Shown: positions 37,957 to 48,641 of the stretch, in pieces
Numbering within the stretch: position 1 is the stretch's first letter
Layout of the letters: every line of letters begins with the position of its first letter
NCBI GenBank assembly: GCA_030998015.1
Contig: JARWMV010000233.1
Span: 372,001 to 436,000, forward strand
From: Ceratorhiza oryzae-sativae
Lineage: Eukaryota; Basidiomycota; Agaricomycetes; Cantharellales; Ceratobasidiaceae
DNA: 64,000 nucleotides
Direction: 5' to 3'
Program-made: the position numbers and the translations under genes
The notes under the pieces: model-generated
Seen by the model: only the letters and a program-made list of their open reading frames with translations
Database searches by the model: none
Told to the model about the DNA's origin: nothing

Positions 37957-38806
37957 ATGCCCGTTGTCGAACAAGCTGTCATACCGCCAAAGCCGGAAAA
38001 GCGACAGCTCCGTGTTCTGCTCACCGGATTCGGAGTGAGTTTGGTTTGTCGTCAGGTTTGAGTCGCCATTGAATGACTGTTCGCTAGCCGTTCCGCCATG
38101 TAGACACTAACCCCTCGTGGCTCGCCGTTTCCGTACTCAACAATCAGGTTCTCACATTTGCGCCTCCGCCCGGCGCCCCTGGACACCCGCATGCACCGAA
38201 GCCCGAACCAGACCCGACACCGGTCGAAGCGCACATCAGCGCCCTGGAGATCCCAGTGACCTACGATGCGGTCTTGAACACGATCCCCAAGCTCCACGCG
38301 TCGAAGCAATACGACGTCATGCTGCATGTTGGCGTAGGCGTGTCGGGTGGCCTCAAGGTTGAGAGCCAGGCGCACAAGATGGGTATAATGAACTCGATGC
38401 CGACGGCAAGCCATGTCCGCGGATCGGCGATGGACCGCATCCGCAACATGGGTTTGGCAAGGGGTACGAAAAGTTTGCGAACGAGCTCGAGACGGGCGTG
38501 GATGTCGATGGCGTGGTCAGCCATTTGCGATCGTTGGGACTCAATGTAAGCGAGTGCCTTGCTTCCTTGTGCGTCCATCTCACACAGATATCAATTCGTG
38601 ATATCTAGGATACGTTCAAGTCCAACGATCCCGGTCGGTATTTGTGCGACTTTATCTACTATTGCTCACTCGCGTGTGCGCAAAACGAAGGAGGGCGCGT
38701 CAAAGTATTGTTCATGCACGTCCCTCCCGACGGCGCACCATATACGGTAGAAGATATGACACGAGCGGTCAAGGGTGTCGTCGAGTACTACGCGACTCAT
38801 GCTTAG
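37957..38806 (+). CDS. Pyroglutamyl-peptidase I (frame broken by one base)
   Basis: Cytosolic cysteine peptidase of family C15 that removes N-terminal pyroglutamate. Exons: 37957-38034, 38088-38545 and 38609-38806. The family features are clear: VLLTGFGPFRHVDTNPSW at the start, VGVSGGLKVESQAHK, then DPGRYLCDFIYY with the catalytic Cys, and LFMHVPPDG with the catalytic His. Exon 2 is one base short: HK and GYNELDADGK lie in different frames. The break is at 38374-38382, where CACAAGATGGG would read HKDG-type sequence if one more G stood after AAG. Restoring frame would give about 244 aa, the usual length. Both flanks are well conserved, so this is either a sequence error or a very recent loss of function. 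There is no splice site that repairs it. Confidence 0.8.
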
Positions 38807-39401
38807 AATGAATGCAAAATACCACGTGCTTTAAAAAATCCATTGTGTGGGTGGGATAGCAACTGGCGCTTGGAGGGTTGACGTGCCCAGCAACTGGACG
38901 CGTGTTTATGTGTCAGAGGCTAAAACGATGTCGTTGTCTGATCGGAGGAGACTGAGCGAAATAGCCATGAAACAAGCCGAGCAGAGAGTTCCCGGAAATA
39001 ATGTTTCCGACGGGCTGATCGTAGTTGTATGCACATCGGTGGGATCGTGTAGCGTGTTGAGATGGTCTTGGAACATAGACACATCTACGCTGTGCAGCCC
39101 TGTAGATATATTGCTGTGAAATCGATTGCTGCGCAAGGACTCTAGCCCTAGCTTGATTTCGACCCGGTCCCTGAGATATCCGAGTCGGGACATCAGCGAT
39201 CGTCGATTTCAAATGTTTTCTATTTTTCAGCTCGGCAATCCGACCCATAAAGGGAGCATCCACGCCGAACTGGGCTGAGCACTTTTCTCCCCCCCCTTTC
39301 CCTCTCATTCCCACACCTCTAGCAGGCAGGCTCGAAGTCACCTTTTTTAAAACTACTGTCTTTTTAGAAGTAAATTGTAACCTACTCTCATTTCGATCAT
39401 C
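38807..39401. other. Promoter region of the RlpA-like gene
   Basis: About 600 bp between two plus-strand genes. A pyrimidine-rich tract (CTTTTCTCCCCCCCCTTTC) near 39280-39303 lies about 100 nt upstream of the next start codon, typical of a fungal promoter or leader. No coding feature is supported on either strand. Confidence 0.45.
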
Positions 39402-40079
39402 ATGTTCCGCTTCTCGTTTGTCACCGTCTTCCTCGTTCTCTTCATGGCTCTTGCGTCTGTTGCGCTTCCTACCCCCATCGCCGTCCCCGAGGCTGCTGCC
39501 ATTCAATCCCCGGATCGCTCGGACGCCGACCTTGCTCTCGAGACTCGCGACATTGAGGCTCGCGACCTTGAAAAGCGTCGCAATGGGCGGGCAAGTCAAG
39601 TCCTTTATTGATTATGACTCATAGCTGACGGCAATCACGTCATTTTAGGCCACCTGGTTCAACACCGGTCTTGGCAACTGCGGCAAAGTCAGCAAGGATA
39701 GCCAGCTTATTGTAGCTCTTGCCACCAAGACCTATGCGGGAGGCAAGTTCTGCGGCAAGGTGAGAATCCCCTTGTTTACTTGGGACAGCTACCGACGAAG
39801 CTCTGGTATTTAGAAAATCACCATTAAGAACACGAAGAACGGCAAGAGTACGACCGCGGTGGTCATGGATTCGTGCCCCGGCTGCAAGGTCAACGACCTA
39901 GGTAAGCATGGAGATAGCGCATGATTTTCTAGTCCTGACACAACCACTAGACCTGTCTCCTGCTGCATTCAAGAAGCTTGGATCCCTCGACACGGAGTTC
40001 TATCGGTTTCGTGGAACGTGAGTCTCGACCCACCTTGCATTCCTTGGTTGCGTACTCACTATTTGTCCAGTTCATTTAA
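39402..40079 (+). CDS. Secreted RlpA-like double-psi beta-barrel protein (frame break near the 3' end)
   Basis: Small secreted protein of the RlpA-like/barwin-like fold, common among fungal secreted and stress-induced proteins. Exons: 39402-39590, 39649-39759, 39814-39901, 39951-40017 and 40071-40079. Residues 1-21 form a signal peptide (MFRFSFVTVFLVLFMALASVA). A propeptide ending in KRR follows, a likely Kex2 processing site. The mature domain starts ATWFNTGLGNCGK and contains DSCPGCKVNDLDLSP, the family core. The first intron has a GC donor (GCAAGTC), required to keep the frame. Exon 4 is one base short: the family ending GVLSVSWNFI is readable, but only in a shifted frame, with the break at 39993-39996 (ACGGAG where ACGGGAG is expected). 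Unshifted, the frame stops at 40018-40020. With the extra base the protein would have about 154 aa. Function is unknown; it could be an effector or wall-binding protein. Confidence 0.75.
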
Positions 40080-40436
40080 ACGATTACGTCCAATCGTTGG
40101 AACGCCTGCTGGAACGCCTCTTGCTCGTTGCCTGTGGCTACGCTGGAAACACAAGTCGCTCATGGTGTTCACCTATCATGTATCGATACATACTGTCTTT
40201 TTTTCTTCTGGGATGTAGTACATAGATGTATCTACAAAGTGAAGTATAAAAATGCCTTGAAGGTCTTTGACGATTTAAACTGAAAGGAAGTACGGTCTAT
40301 GTTGCCAAGCGCAAATAAATACATCGGCTATGATCTAAACTACATCGATGCAATTTCCCAGGAAGGCATGAGCAACAAACAAAGCGAGTGGCCACCAAAC
40401 AAATGACATGAAATGCAAGGGTATGTGTGAATGGTC
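40080..40436. other. Convergent 3' spacer
   Basis: 357 bp between the ends of the RlpA-like gene and the kinase-like gene. Nothing else is seen. Confidence 0.5.
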
Positions 40437-41514
40437 CTAATCCGACACAACAACTCCAACTCTCTCACACCATGTCCGGAACCATACGATGGCTTCAGCC
40501 GCTGTAGGCCGTAAAGCTGGGTCGCATTCAATCAGAGGTTCCGCTAACCGCACCAGTTGCGGACAATCAAATCCGGAAGCCTGCGTATGATGGTGATTCG
40601 CATGAGCATTTACCCAACAACGTTGGTCAGACTCATTTACCTTGGCGAATCGCAGAATTAGGACACCCAAAGCAAAAATATCCAGCTTGTATGCGCAATG
40701 TTGTCGTGTATGTGCGTCAGGTGTTCGAAACTCGGGTGGTATTTCTGTTGTTCGTTGGGGGTATACGAGGTGGGGGCGTGTAGGTCGGGATCGTTGGGGT
40801 CGGTTCTTGATCCTAGTACTTATTTGATGCGACATCTCAAAGTCGATGAGAGCCACTTGTCGTTGTGCGTTGCAGAGAAAGTTGTAGATCGATATATCAA
40901 GGTGTGCTATTCCTTTCTCATGAAGGATGGCAACAGCCTTTTAGTTCACAGTGGTCAATCAGCTACCGCACTCGTCATGATTAAGTTCAACGTACTTGAA
41001 AACATTGCAAAAGTATTTGGAAGAATTCCGAAGTAGGCAAATGTCCCAGTTCAGCCAGCGTTTGACCCCAGTCTTCTTGTACAGCTAGAATAATGTTACC
41101 GGACGAGTCGCCAATTAGGTCCAGTATAGCTGAAACGGATCGGCGATTGGCCCAAGTTAGCCGAAGGCGATAGTGGCACGGCGACACGTCTCACTCACGA
41201 GGGACTGGCAACCTCTCCCCCTTACTTTGCGCCTCCCGAAAGGCTACAAAAACCTGGGCTTCTACAGTTTCTCTCCGAATCGATTTCACGACGACTGGTA
41301 GATTATCGGATACCCTTCGAGCACGTATAATATGACCCCTCTGAGCAGACCGGCGAATTAGCTCCTGGATAGGGTTATGGATCATCGAACTCACAGAACC
41401 GGATTCGCCCTCAACTTCGGCGGGGCGATACCCAAAGGACCTCATAAGAGACGCAGCATTCGATGGAGAGCTCAGCAATCGCTGGCCGATGAATCCAGTG
41501 AGAAAATTGACCAT
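40437..41514 (-). CDS. Divergent protein-kinase-like protein
   Basis: Protein with a kinase fold but altered catalytic motifs. Exons 41199-41514, 40996-41129 and 40437-40937 sum to 951 nt (316 aa). Exon 1 carries the putative ATP-binding lysine in LPVVVKSIRRE. The catalytic loop reads GIAHLDISIYNFL: HLD replaces HRD and Ser replaces the usual Lys two residues on, but Asp and Asn are kept. The metal-binding motif reads IDFE in place of DFG, and PPEF stands for APE. YKLDIFALGVLIL matches the F-helix aspartate region. Inside exon 3 a 60 nt segment bounded by GTAAAT and CAG could be an in-frame intron; removing it joins RFAK to ASGFDCPQ and looks better conserved. The protein belongs to the expanded, poorly studied kinase-like families of Agaricomycetes; weak or absent activity is possible. 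Confidence 0.65.
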
Positions 41515-41738
41515 TAAACGACAAGCTCCGACAGAAGGGCAACATATTATACGCGCTCAACTCCTAAGGCCTATAACCGAAAGACCACTAACGTTTTTGG
41601 AAGCATTTTCCCGGGGGCATAGAGGCCGTATCGTGTCGTCTAGCCCCACGATATGGAATGCGTTTCCGTTCGAGCGGAGATCCGAGGATTACTATCCCGA
41701 GAAGGAGCCAGTTGTGTCTGTGCATGTGATGACATACG

Positions 41739-42203
41739 GTGGGAACTCGTCTACTTTTGCGGAAAGACGGGGCTTGGCTAGCTTACTCGTGTGAGAGAAG
41801 CGAGGGGTCATGGAGGCGTGGATTGGCGAGTTTGTCGAGACTTTGTCGCGTTCTGAATATTTTTGGGCAGCTCGCTACGACCGAGTCGGCTGCATGTGCG
41901 GCACTATGGGTGGCGGGTTTCCCTCTTTGGTATGTTCGGGTGTTAACGTGGTTGGGGTACAGTGCTGAATATGGAGCTGGCTGGCTTCTGGCTTGGAAGA
42001 GAGCATGCCCAAAAAGGAGGTCGCTATTCCTCGAAGACTTGTTCGCTTTGATAATCCAGGGGCAACAGGATTATATATGGGTGCAAATTGAGCACCGGCT
42101 TCAGAAGGGCGATAGCTGGGGAGACATTCCGGTCACAACGGATTTCGATCATCATGGCTACGTCAAGCGTCGGTCAAGGCAGGGTTCGGCGAGTCCAAAA
42201 TAG
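41739..42203 (+). CDS. Hypothetical ORF, Trp-rich
   Basis: An uninterrupted frame of 154 codons between the divergent kinase-like and bL27m genes. It is unusually rich in Trp and Leu and ends in a charged segment (FDHHGYVKRRSRQ). I do not recognise a domain and see no signal peptide. It may be an exon of a longer gene or a chance frame. Confidence 0.25.
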   Translation: MGTRLLLRKDGAWLAYSCERSEGSWRRGLASLSRLCRVLNIFGQLATTESAACAALWVAGFPLWYVRVLTWLGYSAEYGAGWLLAWKRACPKRRSLFLEDLFALIIQGQQDYIWVQIEHRLQKGDSWGDIPVTTDFDHHGYVKRRSRQGSASPK

Positions 42204-42486
42204 CCGAATAGTCGTAGAATTTCAACGTCTTGCTGCACTAGAAATGAGACTCGAGCTCCAGAATTCTTCTGCTGAAACAACGACATAAAAATAGTTGCAT
42301 CATCAATTTGTCGCAGACATAGGGCCAAGAATGCGATCTTGTTAGTGGGAAATTTCTGACTTTAAGCATGGTAAAACTATTGAAGATGTGGAACATATAG
42401 GAAGTTCTTGGAGGAAGCGAAGAAACTGGCAACAAGTTCTGGTTGGTCACGTGCACTAGTGTCACTTTCTTCATTCAAGCCGTCAT

Positions 42487-43091
42487 ATGCCATCGATCCT
42501 TTCTACTCTAAATGCGCTGAGGAGCCTGAGACAGACCGTCCACTCTATAGTTGATTGCGGAAATTTTCCATGTAAGCGCTTCTTTATTCTAAACTCAGAT
42601 GTCTTACTGACCGCGTAGGACAGTGCAGGTCCGAACGGCCACCAAGAAAGCTGGCGGGACCACCAAGAACCACGGAAAATCGCCTGGTCAGCGTCTTGGC
42701 ATTAAAAAGTTCTCTGGTAGGCTGGCGGAGGGTGATACGACTATGTGGTAACATTGATACCGTGTATAGATGAAGCGGTGATACCAGGGAATATACTCGT
42801 CCGTCAACGAGGTACACAGTTTCACCCAGGGCAACATGTGTGTGCACCGTTCCTCGTTCTGTTGATGTTACTGAGAGATTTTTCAATTAGGTTGGGATAG
42901 GAAAGGACCACACTTTGTTCGCCTTGGTACCCGGCTTCGTACGGTACTACAGTCTACCCAACCCGGTAGGTAGAGGTCAACGACGGTTTGTCGGCATCGT
43001 GCACGAACGAGGCGAGATACTCCCCCGAGATGAAGCTGCCAGAGGGCGAAGTCGCTACTTTGGTGGTGTGGAACTCAATCCCAATGTGTGA
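42487..43091 (+). CDS. MRPL2: Mitochondrial large-subunit ribosomal protein bL27m
   Basis: Component of the mitochondrial large ribosomal subunit near the peptidyl transferase centre. Four exons give exactly 447 nt, 148 aa: 42487-42571, 42624-42716, 42770-42837 and 42891-43091. The first residues ([20 protein letters not shown]) have the Arg/Ser-rich, acid-free character of a mitochondrial presequence. The L27 core follows: [20 protein letters not shown], then [18 protein letters not shown] and [20 protein letters not shown], a near-complete match to the family. The second acceptor is the CAG before TGCAGGTCC; the upstream CGTAG would break the frame. The gene ends 104 bp from the end of the convergent glutamine synthetase-like gene. 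The yeast symbol MRPL2 is used by homology. Confidence 0.92.
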
Positions 43092-43195
43092 CATTAAATT
43101 CAACCGATCGGCCCGTTCCTGTTGTCCACTTTCATTCATGCATAAATGATTATAAACATTTGTTATATACAATTGTTCGATTACCGAGATTGCGA

Positions 43196-45410
43196 CTACG
43201 CCAATTCAAGGTATCTCTCGACTAACGTCAACAGACATTCAGTTTACCTGGGTAATTCAGTTATCGATTGCAGGACTCACCCTCCCAGCTTGTCACAGCT
43301 TCATTCCAGAGCTTAACTTCATGCTCGCGTGTTCCACCATAATGATCCACGAAATCGTTACCTAACACTTCGCGAGCAATACTGTTCTCGGCCATCAGCC
43401 TCCGGGTTCCTGCCTCTAGGCTCATGGGTAGCCGCACAGGAGCTTGCTTCTCCCGCTGAAGGACCGAGACGGGCGGACCTGGAAGCTTCAATTTCTTCTC
43501 AATGCCTCGCAACCCAAGCCGGAAGATCGACGCAAGCGCGAAATGAGGCTGCATGTCTGCTCCTGGCACGCGGACCTCGAGGCGAGTGGCAGCAGGTGGC
43601 GCCGAAGGCGGGGAGATGATGCGAACAGAGGCAGCTCGCGAGTCATAGCCATAAGTCACTGCGTTGGGCGCCCAGAAGGACTGACCGTGGGCTTCTCGTT
43701 ATTCGGTATAGTTCACGCAAGTGTCTTGGTACGTACCTCCCCTCCTACAAGTCGTTTATAGCCATTAATGGTTGGAACCAGCTGGAGCCAAGTTTACGGG
43801 AGCTGGTTTGCACGTGAAATCAAACAACGCACCATCGGAACAACTAGCATTGAAAGGTTTGGGGGTCAATCGATGCATAAACATCGTGTTGATCCCTGCT
43901 TACTATCTTGAAGTCCGTCAAGTACCCCAGCCAGGAACCATTCGCCCTCCTGACTCATAAATTTAGTATCATTAGTTGCAGCGCCTTCACGACCCGTTTT
44001 CGCCTCGGCATCGGAAAGAGCAAACACGTTCTTTCCCTCCTTGCTTCGCAGGGAAACGTGAATGTGACTGATCGATGGCAATAAGTTAAAAAATCCTGAA
44101 CCGACGAGATAGAACTAACCCGCTGCATCCTGGAAGCTTGATCCAAACCCAGGTCAGCCCCACCACATATTAAATATATCCGACTCACATTGGCCCAAGG
44201 TTTAGCCATGAACGAAGGCAGTACGCCACGTTTCATTCCAATACTCTTTGCAACAAACTTGAATAGGGTCGCGTTGTCAGCCATTCGTAAAGCGGAGGTG
44301 TATGCAAGTGCAGTTTCGTAAACACCTATATTGCTAGAGATTAGCCACCGTAGATGGATTTTTTGGCAACGTGTGCATACCTGGGCCGGTTTCCGTGTCT
44401 ACAGTCAATTGAATTTCACAATTAATTTGTAACATTTCTATAGAAGCACTCACGGTGGCCTTCAATTTCAATTCCAAATTTCTTGCTCTCGTCAAATAAA
44501 TCATGAAAGTACTCTTGATTCATCTGGGTACGCAGCAAAGAGTATCCGTGCACTAGCTTTGCCGTTGAGTACTTCTATCAGGTGAAGACTAAAGCACTTA
44601 CTCCCAGATGTCAAGGGCGCCAAGTTGGTGAACCCCTTCTCGGCAACCGTATGGGCAGTTTCTGCAGGGGTTTGCTCCCATTATCGGTGGGCGCCGGAAG
44701 AGCATATGTACACACCCTTAAACTGAAAATACTCGTACTCAACCCCCGCAACTAGTTCCCATCCAGACGACTCCGCTGCTTCGACAGCCTTGGTGAGTGT
44801 TCCGCGAGGGCACACAGGCACTGGCTCAAGCGTTTCGGGGTCGAGGAATGTGACCAAAAAGAATGGAACATTGGCTTCCCAAGAAATACGGCGATAAGTC
44901 GATAGGTCGATGCGAGCAATGATATCACGATACCCATTGGCGCGGTTGGACACTAGTAGCTCATTGGGATAAACAGTGTCATGCATATCCCATCCGCTTT
45001 GATATTATCTGCCTTTAGTATAATAGCAGTTGGCAGAAGCGGGTGCTTACAAGATAACGCTGCAGAACCCAAAACCGTCGCTCTTGACTGCGCTCAAGAA
45101 TTTATCCTTGGACTGTATCATGGCCAGTTGATCAACTGTTGCTCTTATAAGCGGGCCGATTTACTCGCCATGAACTTGCCGCGAAGAATTCCATCAACTA
45201 TGCGACATGAACATCCAAAGACTCTTGAAGAACCATGCCATGCTCACCATCTATCCCTATTTGAACAGTTGCGGCTTGTCAGTGTGTTCGAAAAACTGAG
45301 GGCATGGAATGTTACAAACCTGCCACCTTAACTTTAGTATCATGCTGTAACAAAGCGTGAAGATCCTCGGCTGATTTCGGAGCACCCTCAGTTTCTACTG
45401 TGGAGACCAT
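43196..45410 (-). CDS. Glutamine synthetase-like protein (FluG/GSI type)
   Basis: Enzyme of the glutamine synthetase superfamily, prokaryotic-like (type I) branch that also includes the C-terminal half of FluG and lengsin. The start is the ATG at 45410 (MVSTVETEGAPKSAEDLH). Seen over at least eight exons: VDGILRGKFM (beta-grasp part), WEANVPFFLVTFLDPETLEPVPVCPRGTL, GVEYEYFQF with metal-binding glutamates, a substrate-binding helix (MADNATLFKFVAKSIG), HIHVSLRSKEGKN, and the C-terminal RVPGADMQPHFALASI and FVDHYGGTREHEV. The short last exon (43196-43221) encodes VERYLELA after a GTGAGT donor at 43280. It is not the canonical fungal Gln1, which is shorter and of type II. Whether it makes glutamine or acts on another amine, as related gamma-glutamyl-polyamine enzymes do, cannot be told. 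Confidence 0.85.
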
Positions 45411-45659
45411 GTTTGATGGTATAATTGACTGTTATAAGGTTCGCACCGCGCTATGATGGTGGAAAAAACCAACAGTAGATGCGCCGAGAGATAAGGATAA
45501 GGAGGGGAGACTGGACAAATGGGTATTTCATCCGTGAATATGGATTTACCCGATTTAGGCAAGCGCCCGATTTGATTTGATTCTTCATTCTCAGAAGTCA
45601 ATACTTGGCCTACATATTTGTTGGCTGAACCTCAACAGGTGGGATTCATTCATACGCAA

Positions 45660-47217
45660 ATGGGTAAATATTTGCGCTCGTGCTTTAGTTAATTACTCAG
45701 TTAATTTATTTGTTAACTAGACCAGCTTCCAGATGCACCTAAGACAGGCCACAATGCCACCCTGCAGTTATTCGAGGCGCCCAGTCCATTCACTGCCCTG
45801 TGTTTTACGTTAAAAGGACAGTTAATCGCCGGTGCTGGTGAGTCTAGATCGTGCTGTTGAGATGTAATTTGCCCGCGATGTCAATATTTGCCTCAGCGGA
45901 CGGATCCATTCGGTTATATGATCTCTCCGCTACAGCGCCGAGGACACTTTTCAAAGCAATAAGAGGACTTCCTGATGAAATATCGAGCCTGTGTTTTTCA
46001 CCGGTGGACGAATCAGTTGGCATAGGAAGGGTCTGGGCTGCGAGCGGAAAACAAATGTTTTTATTCGAGCTCGACTCGGATAAGCTGGTGATTGACCACA
46101 AGGACGCGAAGGATGTGATAACACTCATAGAGCAGGGTGAGGGTGGCGAGGATAACGTCCTAAACGGAGTGAGTCAACAAAAGATTTCGGGATAATGGCC
46201 CTTGCTTATTTCTCCGGAAGATTGCGGTCTCTAAGGACTTGGTTGCCTTTTCCTGTGACTCAGGAGCTGTTGGTGTGTGGGAAGCTCAGACAAGGACCCG
46301 AAAACTCATGAAAGCGATGCATTCAAATGTGCGTCCCATTTTCGTTAGCTTCTCTCAAGCGATTCTCTTGATACATCACTCACACAGGCTCCACCAGATA
46401 TGCGGCTCTCTTGCGTTCGTTTCGGTTAGACCACGAGAAAGCGAGTTTACTTTTCACAGAATCCACCATGTCATGCTATCGACTGATGCCCTTGAGTTGC
46501 TTCGCAGTTATTTCTGGGGGCTATGATTCGCAGCTTATCCACTTCGATGCTCCTCTCGGGTCCGTACTTTCTAAATTGGATATATGTGAGACCCAGTGCC
46601 CGTGTTTCTACAATACGAAATGGCGAAGACTGATTTCCATCTGCCCAGCCTTGCCCCCTTCGACTAGCTCTGCTATTTCACTTTCTCCCCCTTTTATTCT
46701 CTCAATTGTTGTGAACTCCGATGGCAAACTAGCCGCGGTGACAGCTGATGGGAGACTCATCATTGGGCGAGGGGGCGAAAGGGCCCGAAAGGATAGGGGG
46801 AGTAAACGCAAATGGAAAGGCTTGAATCCCGAGTTAATAGACCAGTATCACGTCGCTCATGGACCGGTCGTGGGTGTGTGAGTCTCCGTTTTCCACGAGT
46901 TCTGTATGGGCAATGACTAATTATACCCAAATCCCATATGTAGCTCGTGGGTGGGGCGTTCCGAAGTTATGATCGTGAGCCTGGGCGGACGAGTTAAACT
47001 GTTCCAACTGCCAAAGTCTCCGACCGCCACGCGATCTAAACAGCTGAAACCCACTTGGGAAACGCATACCAATCGAATAGACAAGGTTAACAGTCTTGCG
47101 ACGTATAGAACTCAAGAACATGTGCTTCATAGCGCAGTTGGAGGCCTCACCCCCAACGGTCGTGGTTGCCTGGAGATCTGGGCGATGCAATGCGGAATTG
47201 ACATGGCGCCGGTATAG
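45660..47217 (+). CDS. WD40-repeat protein, WDR53-like
   Basis: WD40 beta-propeller protein, probably an adaptor. Exons I can fix: 45660-45663 (only four coding bases, ATGG), 45721-45836, 45897-46168, 46221-46328, followed by two or three more and a last exon ending at the stop at 47217. Blades include LFEAPSPFTALCFTLKGQLI, ADGSIRLYDLSATAPRTLF, ISSLCFSPVDES, VAFSCDSGAVGVWEAQTR, ICGSLAFVS and VISGGYDSQLIHFDAPLG. The last two resemble the CSS-GGxD core of WDR53, a candidate substrate receptor of CUL4-DDB1 ligases. The start is an inference: splicing ATGG to ACCAGCTTCC gives MDQLPDAP and no other upstream ATG fits. The exon 5 to 6 junction could not be settled. The gene diverges from the glutamine synthetase-like gene, with 249 bp between start codons. 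Confidence 0.65.
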
Positions 47218-47604
47218 CTAAGAATTTCAAATCTTCTGTGTTCTTGGGTGGAGTTGAACATCATACTATTATCCTTGGTCCATAGGGTGGCTGCCTCGTG
47301 CATACATCCAGCCCTCATATGATCCGCAAGGTTGCGGATCACCGTGTATCGCAGTATATAGTATCTCAAGACTCGATGGATGAGACCACATGAATTATAC
47401 AGACTTTTTCCAATGGAAACATCGAGGTTTTGTATGCGAATAGAGTGTCCTTCAGACTCCGGGAACTCGAACAGGGTTTGCATTCCCAGCAAGACGTTGT
47501 ATTACGTAAATAAATGTAATATGGTCACGTGGATAATGTAAACGCCCACCTCGTGCCAAATTGCTCGCTATCCCTACCACCACTCGGACCCGATCCCATT
47601 TAAT
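47218..47604. other. Spacer upstream of SKP1
   Basis: 387 bp between two plus-strand genes; it holds the SKP1 promoter. I see nothing further. Confidence 0.5.
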
Positions 47605-48321
47605 ATGCCTCTCCTCGTCACGTCCGACAACGAGCAGTTCACAGTCGACAAGGATGTCGCTGAGCGCAGTGTACTCATCAAGAACATGCTTGAGGGTTCG
47701 TTATTTTTGTTCGTGGCGCATGACGGACGGCACTCGCTGACTCGGGCGTGTTGCCCCACGCAGACGTCGGCGAGTCAGACCAGCCCATTCCTTTGCCCAA
47801 TGTCTCGTCCAGTGTGCTTAAAAAGGTATGCGGCGCGGCACGTCGCTTGCTACATTAGCAGCTCTTTAACCACACTACAGGTCCTCGAATATTGCGAGTA
47901 CCACCGAAGTGAGCCGCTGCCTGCAGCGGAGACTGACACCAATAACGACGATCCTCGCAAGCGTCAAGTTAGCGAAATTGGCGAATGGGATCAAAAGTTT
48001 ATCCAGGTCGACCAGGAAATGCTCTTCGAGATCATCTTGGCCGCCAACTACCTTGATATCAAACCTCTTCTGTATGAGTTTTTACCTTGTGGCGTAGAGT
48101 GTCTCTGACAACCCAGCAGTGATGTTGGGTGCAAGACTGTGGCGAATATGATCAAGGGAAAGACCCCCGAGGAGATTCGCAAGCTCTTCAACATTGTCAA
48201 TGACTTCACACCCGAAGAAGAGGCAAGTCTACTCTCTCGGGCATCTATGGCATGATTCTAACGTGTTTCCGTCCCTCAGGCTCAAATCAAGAAGGAGAAC
48301 GAGTGGGCTGAGGATCGCTAA
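47605..48321 (+). CDS. SKP1: E3 ubiquitin ligase SCF subunit Skp1
   Basis: Adaptor that links Cullin-1 to F-box proteins in SCF ubiquitin ligases. The start is the ATG at 47605. Exon 1 ends at 47695, exon 2 is 47764-47825 and exon 3 starts at 47881. The BTB/POZ-like fold is read as [20 protein letters not shown], then [22 protein letters not shown]. The C-terminal F-box-binding helices are very well conserved: [53 protein letters not shown] and the terminal ENEWAEDR before the stop at 48321. Length (about 160 aa) is standard. Confidence 0.96.
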
Positions 48322-48641
48322 ATGCAATGGAGCACCTTAGAATAAATCTCATGACAGCTCGAGTCTGCCCAGCGGCTGTATCTCGGACCCAGTACTACAT
48401 GTGTATGAACAGCTCTCCTGCGATTTTAGTAATTATATTAAGCGACCTCCCGCATCAATGGCCTACTGTGCTATTGGCAAGAGCTTCGCTACTTTGATCG
48501 TTAGGATCCCATGCTCACAATGATGACGACATACATTCGGCAATATTGCGTTGCTACATAGAGCTGCTGTTGTCTTACCCCGGCTCTACTTTAGCTACTC
48601 CAGGTATCAATCTGCCATACGCTACAAATAATCGTTTCTGA
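48322..48641. other. Convergent 3' spacer
   Basis: 320 bp between the ends of SKP1 and the FAD oxidoreductase gene. No feature is seen. Confidence 0.5.

Noticed and set aside
41489..41794. A second hypothetical frame upstream of 41739 on the plus strand
   Set aside because: It overlaps the first exon of the kinase-like gene and has no homology or splice link that I can support.
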